From the NCBI GenBank assembly GCA_027452205.1, contig DAIDGV010000002.1, positions 1 through 64,000 on the forward strand: a DNA stretch of 64,000 nucleotides, read 5' to 3'. How positions within the stretch are numbered: position 1 is the first letter of the stretch; each line of letters begins with the position of its first letter. This document shows positions 8,153 to 16,738 of the stretch, in pieces. Under the pieces are notes generated by a model, which was given only the letters and a program-made list of their open reading frames with translations, was not told the origin of the DNA and did not search any database. Origin of the DNA: a candidate division FCPU426 bacterium. GTDB lineage: Bacteria > Oederibacteriota > Muellerivitia > Muellerivitales > Muellerivitaceae. Both the position numbers and the translations under genes were made by a program.

Positions 8153-11100
8153 GTGATCCCGCAATCGACCCTTTTTAAATCGTTTTTTGCCATCCCGCGC
8201 TTTGGGGTCCTCTCTGTGTTCTTGTTCCTCCAGATCCTCGCCACCCCGCTTTTCGCCACCTCGGTCACCACGGGCACGGACCAGTTCGGTCGCAATTGCG
8301 ACGTTGTCACTTGGACCGACTCGACCGGCAATCCCCGCTCGGTCTGGATCGTCAATCAGACCCCCGGCAGTTTTATCTCGAAAATGACCTATGTCGTCGG
8401 AGGGAACACGGTCACGGCGACGGTGCCGACCACCGGCTTCGCTTTCTGCACCTTGGTCAACCACTATTACAGCACCAGCACCGCCTCCAACGATAATTAC
8501 GGGGGCAATTACACCTCCAACAACGGGGCCAGCAACCCGGCCAGCACCCAGCCCGGCGGCAGTACCTATGTGCAAGGCGCGGGAGTGAACCGGACCATCG
8601 CTTTTTCCGGTGCCCATCACTTGGTCTGGCAAGCGAACTTCCAGATGTATGAGCATCCCTGGGAATCCTCCGACGAGTGGTACATCACGGTGCAATATGT
8701 CTTCGTGGACGGGCGGGATGATTTTATTTTCAGCGACTCCTACGACTCGGGCGCCATTCCTGCGCTCAATACCGGCGGCTCCAACCAACAAGGCAGTTCG
8801 GCCTTGGCTCCTTATGATGACTTCAGTTACGACGGCGTTGGCAACACCATGACCGACGCCCAGAGCGGAATCGGTTTCGGCACGAACTATAAATTCGCCA
8901 CGAACTACACCTCGGGGGGATCCTTGAGCGCCAGTACGGGTTGGACCTACAACGTCGCCAACACCATCCCCTACGCCTGGATGTACAAGGACGCCACCAA
9001 GACCGACCGGGAGATGGGGGAGGTCCAGAACCAACCCTATAGCGAGAAAGACGCGGGCTATAACGCTTACTGGGCTATGACGGCCCCGCCTTCGACGGGG
9101 GTTACCATGCCCTCGACCTTGCCTTACCAAATGAACGAATTCGCCAGCTACGTGGGCATGCGATTCACCTGGGGGACCCAATACACCTGTTTCCAGAACA
9201 ATCACACCGATGGCCAAAGCGCTTATCCGGCGGGCGGACCTACAGGGTCTTGGGGCGTATATCCGGTGAACGCGGGCAGTTTCAATATCCTTGTCGATCA
9301 ATACACGAACCAAGGTGTTCCCAAGCTTATTACGGATACGGAGAATATCTATAAATCGACCTTAACGGCCGCGACCGGCACGGTGGTCACTACGGGTCCC
9401 AAAGGGCCTGGAAACTACCTGTCCCCGCAGACCGGTACCATGCCCACCCTGACCTATAGCCATCCGGGATTCGATTTCATCATGCGCCGCTGGAGGGTCG
9501 CCTGCTCGGGTGGAACCGCGGATGTCACCCTGAACGCCGGCGGCACGGGGCTTTATGATCCAACGCTTACCTTCGAGAACCTTTCCTCGGCGCCCTGCAC
9601 CCTTACCTTGAATGGAGTAGGTCAGGTAGAGGGAACGGATTACAACGGTTCTTACGATCCCACGAATCAAATTTATTACGTCACCTTTCTCAAAACCCTG
9701 GCGGCAGGGGCCAACCAAATCGTGATCCGAACCATTTGCGGTTCACCCACCAGTACCCCCACCGTAACTGTGACCAACACTCAAACCGATACTTCGACCA
9801 ATAGTCCTACCCTGACCATGACGTCCACTTCGACGATGACCCCGACGGGCACCTTGCCGAGCGATACGCCTACTCCGACATCCACTTTTACACCGACCTT
9901 TACCTATAGCCCGACGATCACCTCGACCCCTTCAGGGCTCATCAAGCCGGGGTTGAAGATATGTTTCATCGGGGACTCGATCACATACCGCGGCAATTAT
10001 GTCAAACAGGTCGAGAATTATTTGAACACCATCTATCCCAGCTATGGTTTGTCCTACGCCAACGTCGGGGTCGGGGGATGGACCGCGACCCAATTCCTCC
10101 AATACACGGGATCGGAACCCACTGGTTTGTCCTATGTGATCAACACGGTCAAGCCGGATATCGCCACGATCTGTTTCGGGATGAATGACGCGGGTTATAC
10201 CAATGAGGGCCCCAGTTATTTCAACCAATTCACCGCCAGCATGACCTCGATCATCTCACAATTGCAGACGGCGGGGATCAAGGTGGTCCTGCTCACGCCC
10301 GGCATGGTGGACCAGACCGTGCCTTTCGCGGCCAATACATCGAATATCCCGGCGGATTACAACACCAACACCAGTTACGGTTTGGCGGCTTACACGAACT
10401 GGGTCATGAGCTATGCCGCGGCCAACAATATTCCCGCCTTTAATGTGCATACCCTATCCTTGTCGGTGAACGCGGCCGCTCGGGCGGCCCACACGGGCCT
10501 GCCAGCCTATACCGACCAACCCCAGGATGGCATCCACCCCAATCCTTCGGGAGGTTTGGTCTATGCCTATGGATTGTTGAGCGCTCTGGGAGTGCCGACC
10601 CAGAACCGCACGATCACCCTCAATGGGAATTCGATCTCGGGTTCCGCGGGGGCCTCCACGGGAGCTTGGATCCCCAATGGGAATGGAGGTTCCTTTACCC
10701 TGGTTACCGACCCCATGCCTTATATCGGGAACCCGCAGGCCGCGAAAATACTGCCTTTTCTCAACTTCCAACAGACATTCAACAACATTCATTTCACCGC
10801 GACGGGGTTGTCCGCAGCAAGCTATTACATCATCGTGGATGGTTATCAGGCGGGTCCGGTCGCTTCTTCGGCACTGTCCTCGGGGATCGACCTTTTGGAT
10901 TATTGGCTGCCGCCCGCGACCTCGCCGACACAGAACCACACGGTCCAACTGGTCGACGCTTCCACCTTATCGGCGGCCTGTTACAACACACTGATCGACG
11001 ACATGGAGAACAGCAATAACTTTCCCCAGATCGGGACCTTGGGCGGGAACTCGCCTTGGCCGGAGAACCTTTGGGGTGGTTGGTGGTGGGCTGGCGTCAG

Positions 11101-12355
11101 CAGCGGAGCGGCGGGCTCCAACTCGCCTAGTCCTTTCGTGATGACTGCGCCTGGTTATAACTCCAATTACGCGGCGAACCTGACGGGTACCAATAACCTC
11201 GGCAGTCCTGGAACCACGGCGATCCTGCAATGCGCTTGCTATACCCAATATGACAATCCGCAAAGCGGTATCCAGTTCATGTTCAAGGGTTCAGCGGGGC
11301 AATCCTTCCGTTTTCAATGTCACATTGAGTTGGAGGACGCCAAACCGCAATACAACGATTATGGATATACCTTTACCGCTACGGGGAATTGGCAATTGGT
11401 GCAGGTGCCCTATTCCACGATGACCCAGCCGACCTGGGATACGCTCTTTACCTTCGATCCGGGCCAGATCGAGGAGTTGGAATGGATACCCTATAGCAAC
11501 GGCAACTTTTCCATGAGCGTGGATAACGTCTCGTTCTTTTGCGTGAATCCCACCGCGACCAGCACGGCCACCCGTACGGTGACATCGACCCCTACCCACA
11601 CGTCCATAGCCACTTCCACGATGACGCCCACCGTCACCGTTACGAGCAGCAATACCTCCACTTCCACCGTGACGATGACCCCTACGGTGACCGCGACGGG
11701 AACCTTGCCGACCTCGACGTCGACGCCCAGTTCTACCCCGACATCGTCGCCTACCGGCACCCCCACCTCGTCCATGACCAATACATCCACGTCCACGCTT
11801 ACTTCGACCCCGTCGGCGACGGCCACTTCGAGCCAGACCAAAACGGGTACGGCCACTTCAACTTGTACGTCCACGAATACGGCCACAGTCACGAATTCTC
11901 AAACCGTGACATCGACCTATACTTCGACGCCGACTTCAACAGGCACATCCACCCCTACCTCGACCCAGACGGTGACCCTAACGATGACATCCAGCTCTAC
12001 GGCAAGCACTACCTTCACTCCGACCGCTTCGAAAACCGCGACCTGGAGTTTTACACCCACTCCCAGCAATACCCCGATCCTGCCGTCGACGATCTACCCG
12101 AACCCTTCGGATGGAACGCATCCGGTCCATATCCATGTTCAAGGTATCGCGGGGACCGCCAATGTCCGGGTGGAGATCTTTACGATCGCTTTCCGTAAGA
12201 TCAGGGAATTGAGTTTTCAAGCCGTTCCGGAGGGGACCGATGTGGAAGTCGATTTGAGGGATCGCTCGGGGTTCCTTTTGGCGAATGGGCTTTACTACGT
12301 TTGTGTACAGGCCAATGGCCGCAGACAGGTCATGAAATTGCTGCTATTCAGATGA
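8153..12355 (+). CDS. Giant secreted SGNH/GDSL hydrolase with Thr-rich linkers and C-terminal sorting-like domain
   Basis: This 1400-residue protein starts at a GTG with AAAGGAGG upstream and has a signal peptide (about residues 1-36). An Asn/Gly/Thr-rich N-terminal domain of unknown family (37-525) is followed by a Thr/Ser/Pro linker (about 535-598). The SGNH hydrolase domain has GDS with Ser609, FGMND with Asn678 and DGIH with Asp792/His795. An aromatic-rich region that may bind carbohydrate (about 945-1130) comes next. A second Thr/Ser linker (about 1133-1305) leads to a C-terminal domain opening with YPNPSDG and ending in short beta strands, as in FlgD-like or type IX sorting domains. The likely role is an extracellular carbohydrate esterase. 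The gene overlaps the following regulator by ATGA. Confidence 0.8.
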   Translation: MIPQSTLFKSFFAIPRFGVLSVFLFLQILATPLFATSVTTGTDQFGRNCDVVTWTDSTGNPRSVWIVNQTPGSFISKMTYVVGGNTVTATVPTTGFAFCTLVNHYYSTSTASNDNYGGNYTSNNGASNPASTQPGGSTYVQGAGVNRTIAFSGAHHLVWQANFQMYEHPWESSDEWYITVQYVFVDGRDDFIFSDSYDSGAIPALNTGGSNQQGSSALAPYDDFSYDGVGNTMTDAQSGIGFGTNYKFATNYTSGGSLSASTGWTYNVANTIPYAWMYKDATKTDREMGEVQNQPYSEKDAGYNAYWAMTAPPSTGVTMPSTLPYQMNEFASYVGMRFTWGTQYTCFQNNHTDGQSAYPAGGPTGSWGVYPVNAGSFNILVDQYTNQGVPKLITDTENIYKSTLTAATGTVVTTGPKGPGNYLSPQTGTMPTLTYSHPGFDFIMRRWRVACSGGTADVTLNAGGTGLYDPTLTFENLSSAPCTLTLNGVGQVEGTDYNGSYDPTNQIYYVTFLKTLAAGANQIVIRTICGSPTSTPTVTVTNTQTDTSTNSPTLTMTSTSTMTPTGTLPSDTPTPTSTFTPTFTYSPTITSTPSGLIKPGLKICFIGDSITYRGNYVKQVENYLNTIYPSYGLSYANVGVGGWTATQFLQYTGSEPTGLSYVINTVKPDIATICFGMNDAGYTNEGPSYFNQFTASMTSIISQLQTAGIKVVLLTPGMVDQTVPFAANTSNIPADYNTNTSYGLAAYTNWVMSYAAANNIPAFNVHTLSLSVNAAARAAHTGLPAYTDQPQDGIHPNPSGGLVYAYGLLSALGVPTQNRTITLNGNSISGSAGASTGAWIPNGNGGSFTLVTDPMPYIGNPQAAKILPFLNFQQTFNNIHFTATGLSAASYYIIVDGYQAGPVASSALSSGIDLLDYWLPPATSPTQNHTVQLVDASTLSAACYNTLIDDMENSNNFPQIGTLGGNSPWPENLWGGWWWAGVSSGAAGSNSPSPFVMTAPGYNSNYAANLTGTNNLGSPGTTAILQCACYTQYDNPQSGIQFMFKGSAGQSFRFQCHIELEDAKPQYNDYGYTFTATGNWQLVQVPYSTMTQPTWDTLFTFDPGQIEELEWIPYSNGNFSMSVDNVSFFCVNPTATSTATRTVTSTPTHTSIATSTMTPTVTVTSSNTSTSTVTMTPTVTATGTLPTSTSTPSSTPTSSPTGTPTSSMTNTSTSTLTSTPSATATSSQTKTGTATSTCTSTNTATVTNSQTVTSTYTSTPTSTGTSTPTSTQTVTLTMTSSSTASTTFTPTASKTATWSFTPTPSNTPILPSTIYPNPSDGTHPVHIHVQGIAGTANVRVEIFTIAFRKIRELSFQAVPEGTDVEVDLRDRSGFLLANGLYYVCVQANGRRQVMKLLLFR

Positions 12356-14220
12356 CGACACCGGGTTTGGGTCCGCTTGACGCGAATGATGGAGAGGTCG
12401 AGAATGAAGAGCGAATGAAAACATCTTCGGCCCCTTCTTTCGATCCCTTGCGTTACGCGATCGTTCAAAGCGACCTGCTGAACCTTTTTGACAATTACAT
12501 CCCCTTGCCCTGTTACCTGGTGCCGGCGGGGCAGGATTACTACTGGTATGGATTGACCCCTAATCCGCGCGGTCTTCATCCTTTCCAATTCGAGCTCTAC
12601 TTCGGCAAAAAAAAGCAGCGGCATGACCACAATCGGCGCTGCTTCCAAAAAGCGGAAAAGACCCAAAAAGCCGTCTTGGGCTGCCACCAGGGTCTCTACG
12701 ATCTTTTTGTGCCGGTGCTGGACAAGGGAAAAGTGATCGCTTTCGTCATGTCGGGGTCGTTCTTGAAAAGCCTGCCCACCGAAAGCTGGCTGGTGGACCA
12801 ATGGAAAGTCCTGTCGGGACGCCAACCGGGCGCCAACGATCTGGAATTCTTGACCTACGCCCGGGTGATGTTGAGCACGCCGGTCTTCAGCGGTTCCTTG
12901 ATCAAGAGCTACACGAAACTGTTGGAGAACATGGGAAAGTTCGCGCTGGGCGGTCCAGGGACCGAAATGATCGGTATGGAAGTGAGCCGTTTGAGGTCGG
13001 AATTCGTCAAAGGGTTGTCCACCCGGATGATCCACTATGTCTCGACGAAAAGGGACCGTCTGAGCTGGGGCCCCTGGGAAGGGGAAGTCCTGGCTCCCTG
13101 GGACCAGGAAGAATTCGGTCTGTCCCGCCACCCCAATACGGTGTTGGCGGTCCAACCGCAGCGGACCCAAGGGCCCCGATCCGAATTGATTCGCATGGTC
13201 CAAGCCGCCCGTCTTCAGCATTTCAGTTATGAATGGTGCCGTACCGAGGCCGAGACGGTGGCGGGCCCCCTGGAAGGGGAAGGCTGTTTTCTTTTGACCT
13301 CGCCCAACCCGAAGAAGAACCAAACCCAAGCCCAGCTTCAGATCCGGGATCTGGTCGAACGCTACTCGAACGCGGTTTACAAAGCGCTTCGGTTGAGGGT
13401 GGTGGTGGGTATCAGCCGGGTCGGCGCCGCGGTGGAAGACCTGCCCGAGTATTTTCATCAGGCCCTGACGGCCCTGCGTTTCGCCGGCCACTTGAAGCAG
13501 TCCCCTTATTTTTACGGCGATTTCCCGAAGGCCCCCCAAGAGGGCCTTTACGGCCTTTCCCGGGAATTGGTGGAGGCGATGGGCAGTGGAAAAGAAGGCC
13601 AGGTTCCGGTCATTCGTGGGCAGTTCGTCCAGGAAGTTCTTCGCCTATCGGTGGGAAACCCCGATAACTTACGGGTCTATTTTTTGGACCTGTTTTACTT
13701 GGTTTGGGACGAGATGGCCCGCCGGTCTGTCCTCAACGAGGACGAGTTCCATTCCTATCGAAAATTGCAGGAAGACAAACTGGCCCAGGCCTTTTCGGTG
13801 GAAGAACTGCTCCAAAGGTTCCAGGAGAGTGTGGACCAAGCCGTTGTCTTTTTCCGATCGCCTACCGAGGGAACCCGGCTGGAGCGGATGGAAATGGCCC
13901 GGCGTTATATGCTCTCGAATTGCCGGAGAAAACTCACGGTCGGTGAGGTGGCTAAGGAAGTGGGGTTCTCAGTCTCGCGTTTCAGCCATCTTTTCCGGCA
14001 GGTTTTCGGCGAGAGTTTCATCGATCACTTCACCCGCCTGCGCTGCGAGGAGGCGGGACGGTTGCTCCAGACCAGCTCCATGTCCATTGTTCAGGTCGCG
14101 CAGACCTGCGGCTTCGGTACTTCCAGTCATTTCGCCCACATTTTCAAGCTTCGGATGGGATGCACTCCGGCGGAATATCGTCTGAAGATCCAGCCCAAAG
14201 ACGACGGTAAAAAAGCTTGA
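12352..14220 (+). CDS. AraC-family transcriptional regulator with PocR-like sensor domain
   Basis: The 622-residue protein ends in a two-helix-turn-helix AraC domain (about residues 515-615): LTVGEVAKEVGFSVSRFSHL and the second helix near SIVQVAQTCGFGTSSHF. The N-terminal third contains spaced Cys residues and CHQGLYDLFVPV, which resembles the PocR ligand-sensing domain, although that match is by eye only. The ATG overlaps the stop of the giant hydrolase gene (ATGA), implying coupled translation. An ATG at 12415 is the alternative start. The regulator probably controls the flanking SGNH hydrolase genes in response to a small molecule. Confidence 0.82.
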   Translation: MTTPGLGPLDANDGEVENEERMKTSSAPSFDPLRYAIVQSDLLNLFDNYIPLPCYLVPAGQDYYWYGLTPNPRGLHPFQFELYFGKKKQRHDHNRRCFQKAEKTQKAVLGCHQGLYDLFVPVLDKGKVIAFVMSGSFLKSLPTESWLVDQWKVLSGRQPGANDLEFLTYARVMLSTPVFSGSLIKSYTKLLENMGKFALGGPGTEMIGMEVSRLRSEFVKGLSTRMIHYVSTKRDRLSWGPWEGEVLAPWDQEEFGLSRHPNTVLAVQPQRTQGPRSELIRMVQAARLQHFSYEWCRTEAETVAGPLEGEGCFLLTSPNPKKNQTQAQLQIRDLVERYSNAVYKALRLRVVVGISRVGAAVEDLPEYFHQALTALRFAGHLKQSPYFYGDFPKAPQEGLYGLSRELVEAMGSGKEGQVPVIRGQFVQEVLRLSVGNPDNLRVYFLDLFYLVWDEMARRSVLNEDEFHSYRKLQEDKLAQAFSVEELLQRFQESVDQAVVFFRSPTEGTRLERMEMARRYMLSNCRRKLTVGEVAKEVGFSVSRFSHLFRQVFGESFIDHFTRLRCEEAGRLLQTSSMSIVQVAQTCGFGTSSHFAHIFKLRMGCTPAEYRLKIQPKDDGKKA

Positions 14221-14303
14221 AAACGTTAGAGCTGGTTTTGGCGGGGATTTAAACTGAGCCCATCTACCTGGCGAAAAGCGGGAAAGTTTTGAAAGAGGGT
14301 AGG

Positions 14304-15383
14304 ATGTTCAAACACCTTTTAAGGGGTTTCCTTATGGCCAGCGCGCTGATGACCACCTCTACCATGGATGCACAGGGCGGTCCGGGTCCCCAACAAGTCA
14401 TTCTTTTTCCCGATGTCCGGCTTTCGGTCTTTGGACTGCCCTGGTTCGACCAGGACAGCCCGTTGCTTTGCCGGCTGCCGGTCCGGTCGAAAAGCTCTTT
14501 CCGTAAGGAGATCTGGGACTTGGCCCGGGACCCCTCGGGCGGCCGGATCCGGTTCCGGACGAATTCGAAAAAGCTCACCCTCAAAGCCCGCTGTGAGAAC
14601 GACTACACCATGTTCCACATCACCAGCATCGCGCAGAACGGGTTCGATCTTTATGTGGACGGTTTTTACCAGGGTAGTACTTCGGCCATGGGTCCAGACC
14701 GAAAAGAAGTGGGGGAATGGTATTTAGGTCCCCCGGGAGTTGAAAAAGAAGTGACCCTTTATATGCCGCTTTATAAAGCGGTGACCATTGAGGAAATCGA
14801 CCTAGACGCGGGGGCCCAAGTGAAGTCCCCCAAACCTTACCGCCAGGCTAAACCGGTGGTCTATTACGGAACGAGCATCACGCAGGGAGGTTGCGCGTCC
14901 AACCCGGGGATGAGCTATCCCGCGATCCTGGAGCGGCGGTTGAACGCCGATTTCGTGAACCTAGGCTTCAGCGGTAATGGAAAAGGCGATCTATCGGTGG
15001 CGGAGGCCATGACTGAGATACCGGCCTCGGCGATCGTGCTTGATTACTGGGCCAATGTGCTGCCCGAAGAAATGGAAAAGACCCTGCCGCCTTTCGTGAA
15101 ACGCCTGCGGGAGGCTTTTCCAAGGACGCCCATCCTCCTGATCGGGCCCTATTACACCCTTCAAGCCGGGACCAATGAGGCGATGCAAAAGGTGGAGAAA
15201 AAATTCGTCGCGGCCCGGAAAAAAGCCGGTGACCGGCATATTATTTTCGTGGACGGGCAAAAGATGATCAGCCGTAAGACCGCTTACGCCCTCGTGGACG
15301 GCATTCATTGCAACACGCTGGGGTTCCAACTCATGGCGGACGCTCTGGAAGCTCCTCTCCGGAAGGCGCTTTTTTCCAAATAA
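14304..15383 (+). CDS. Secreted SGNH-type esterase with N-terminal GxDLY domain
   Basis: The 359-residue protein has a probable signal peptide, then a beta domain containing NGFDLYVDG. This matches the GxDLY motif of the domain that precedes SGNH esterases (PF14607-like). The catalytic part has GTSITQGG with Ser191 and DGIHCN with Asp332/His335. It probably removes acyl groups from a polysaccharide. The ATG is chosen because GAGGG lies 5 bases upstream. It lies 83 bases after the AraC gene and shares TAATG with the next gene. Confidence 0.85.
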   Translation: MFKHLLRGFLMASALMTTSTMDAQGGPGPQQVILFPDVRLSVFGLPWFDQDSPLLCRLPVRSKSSFRKEIWDLARDPSGGRIRFRTNSKKLTLKARCENDYTMFHITSIAQNGFDLYVDGFYQGSTSAMGPDRKEVGEWYLGPPGVEKEVTLYMPLYKAVTIEEIDLDAGAQVKSPKPYRQAKPVVYYGTSITQGGCASNPGMSYPAILERRLNADFVNLGFSGNGKGDLSVAEAMTEIPASAIVLDYWANVLPEEMEKTLPPFVKRLREAFPRTPILLIGPYYTLQAGTNEAMQKVEKKFVAARKKAGDRHIIFVDGQKMISRKTAYALVDGIHCNTLGFQLMADALEAPLRKALFSK

Positions 15384-16552
15384 TGGCCGAAAATTCGCCT
15401 GGCTCTTCGCTTTATGATCATTTGGGTCTCCGCTATGATCGTATGAAAAGAGCTTTGGGAAAAACCTTGCCCCCTTTGAAACGAAAAAAACTGGATCAAA
15501 TGAGCCGGCGGATCCGTGTGCTGACCCAAGAGGTCAGTATGTTCCAGCAGGCCATGCAGGGAATGCGGTCCACCCTTCAAGTGGATGACCTGATCAAGAT
15601 CGCCATCCGGTCGGTCTGTAAGGGTATGGGGTTCCGGCGTTGTGGCGTTTTTTTGGTGGAACCAGACGGAAAGCATATCCGCCTGGCCATGGGGATCAAA
15701 CCCAATGGAAAGTTCGAGAAGGGTGCCAGCCGGTTCTCCATCCGCAACCGGCGCGGTTACAACGACCAATCGGACCTGATCTTCGGCTATAAAAAATATC
15801 TGTTATCCAACAATGTGGTGGACCGCTATAAAGAAGGCCTGGGCGACGGTACGACGATCCACAATATGGCGCTGGTCCCTATTTATGCCGGCCCGGGCCG
15901 ACCCATCGGCAATTTGGCCGTGGACAACCTGAACCATTACCGTCACATCACCAAGGCGGACATCGCTTTTTTGTCCGACTACTCGACCCTGTTGGGCTTG
16001 GTCATCCAATCCGCCCGTAACTATAAGAATGCCGTGTCGCTTTCCGTGACCGACCCCATGACGGGCCTGGGGAATCGCCGTTCTTTTGAAGAAAAACTCG
16101 GACAAGAAATAAAGCGCTCTCAACGATATGGAAAAACCTTCAGCCTTTTGATCGCGGACATCGATTTTTTCAAGAAGGTCAACGACACTTATGGCCATGA
16201 TGTGGGCGACAAGGTCATCAAACACATAGCTCAAGTGTTGAAAAGCGTTGTCCGAGATATCGATCAGGTGGCCCGTATCGGCGGCGAAGAGTTCGCCATC
16301 TTACTTCCGGAGATACCCTCGAAAAACTTAGTAGAGGTCATCGATCGGATATTGAATAAAGTGCGCCAATCCAAGGCGCCTCTTCCGGTAGAGCCGACAC
16401 CTATGGTGACCCTCAGTTTGGGCGCGGCTACCTATAAAAGCGGCAGCGTTACGCCGTCAAAGTTGTTCAAACTGGCCGATGAAAGCCTTTATAAGGCTAA
16501 GTTGTCAGGCCGCAATGGTTGTGGCCCGCGCTTAAAAGTGACAGTCAAATAA
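15383..16552 (+). CDS. GAF-GGDEF diguanylate cyclase
   Basis: The 389-residue cytoplasmic protein has an N-terminal helical stretch, a GAF-like sensor (about residues 45-215) and a GGDEF domain (about 225-385). The active-site motif is GGEEF at 300-304. RDID at 291-294, five residues upstream, fits the inhibitory I-site RxxD, so product feedback is likely. It would make cyclic di-GMP from two GTP. The ATG overlaps the stop of the esterase gene (TAATG), which ties it to the carbohydrate-esterase locus. No partner phosphodiesterase is in the window. Confidence 0.92.
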   Translation: MAENSPGSSLYDHLGLRYDRMKRALGKTLPPLKRKKLDQMSRRIRVLTQEVSMFQQAMQGMRSTLQVDDLIKIAIRSVCKGMGFRRCGVFLVEPDGKHIRLAMGIKPNGKFEKGASRFSIRNRRGYNDQSDLIFGYKKYLLSNNVVDRYKEGLGDGTTIHNMALVPIYAGPGRPIGNLAVDNLNHYRHITKADIAFLSDYSTLLGLVIQSARNYKNAVSLSVTDPMTGLGNRRSFEEKLGQEIKRSQRYGKTFSLLIADIDFFKKVNDTYGHDVGDKVIKHIAQVLKSVVRDIDQVARIGGEEFAILLPEIPSKNLVEVIDRILNKVRQSKAPLPVEPTPMVTLSLGAATYKSGSVTPSKLFKLADESLYKAKLSGRNGCGPRLKVTVK

Positions 16553-16738
16553 ATGAAAGATCCATTAGTCACTGAAACTGTTGATCAGCCAGTCCATAAA
16601 GACAACGACATCCACCTCAAGCGCTCGTAAAACGATTTCGCTGACGGTTTTGTCCCTCCAAAATGCCAAAATTTCGTCTTTATCCCCATTATCGATGTAA
16701 AATAAGCCAATTCCGTAGCCCCTCGGGAGTGACCTCTC

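Noticed and set aside
8102-9313. Minus-strand ORF of 403 codons opposite the giant SGNH gene
   Set aside because: Arg/Gly/Val-rich shadow of the Thr/Asn/Gly-rich coding strand, with no ribosome binding site or family features.
11540-12110. Thr linker DNA as a CRISPR or tandem repeat array
   Set aside because: The repetition is codon-level low complexity inside a continuous reading frame, without spacers or a fixed repeat unit.
11491-12198. Overlapping ORFs on both strands in the Thr linker region
   Set aside because: The ACG/TCG/ACC repeats leave several frames open; the products are low-complexity His/Asp/Tyr or Val-rich strings.
16553-16630. 25-codon ORF right after the GGDEF stop
   Set aside because: No Shine-Dalgarno of its own and no sign of function; likely chance.
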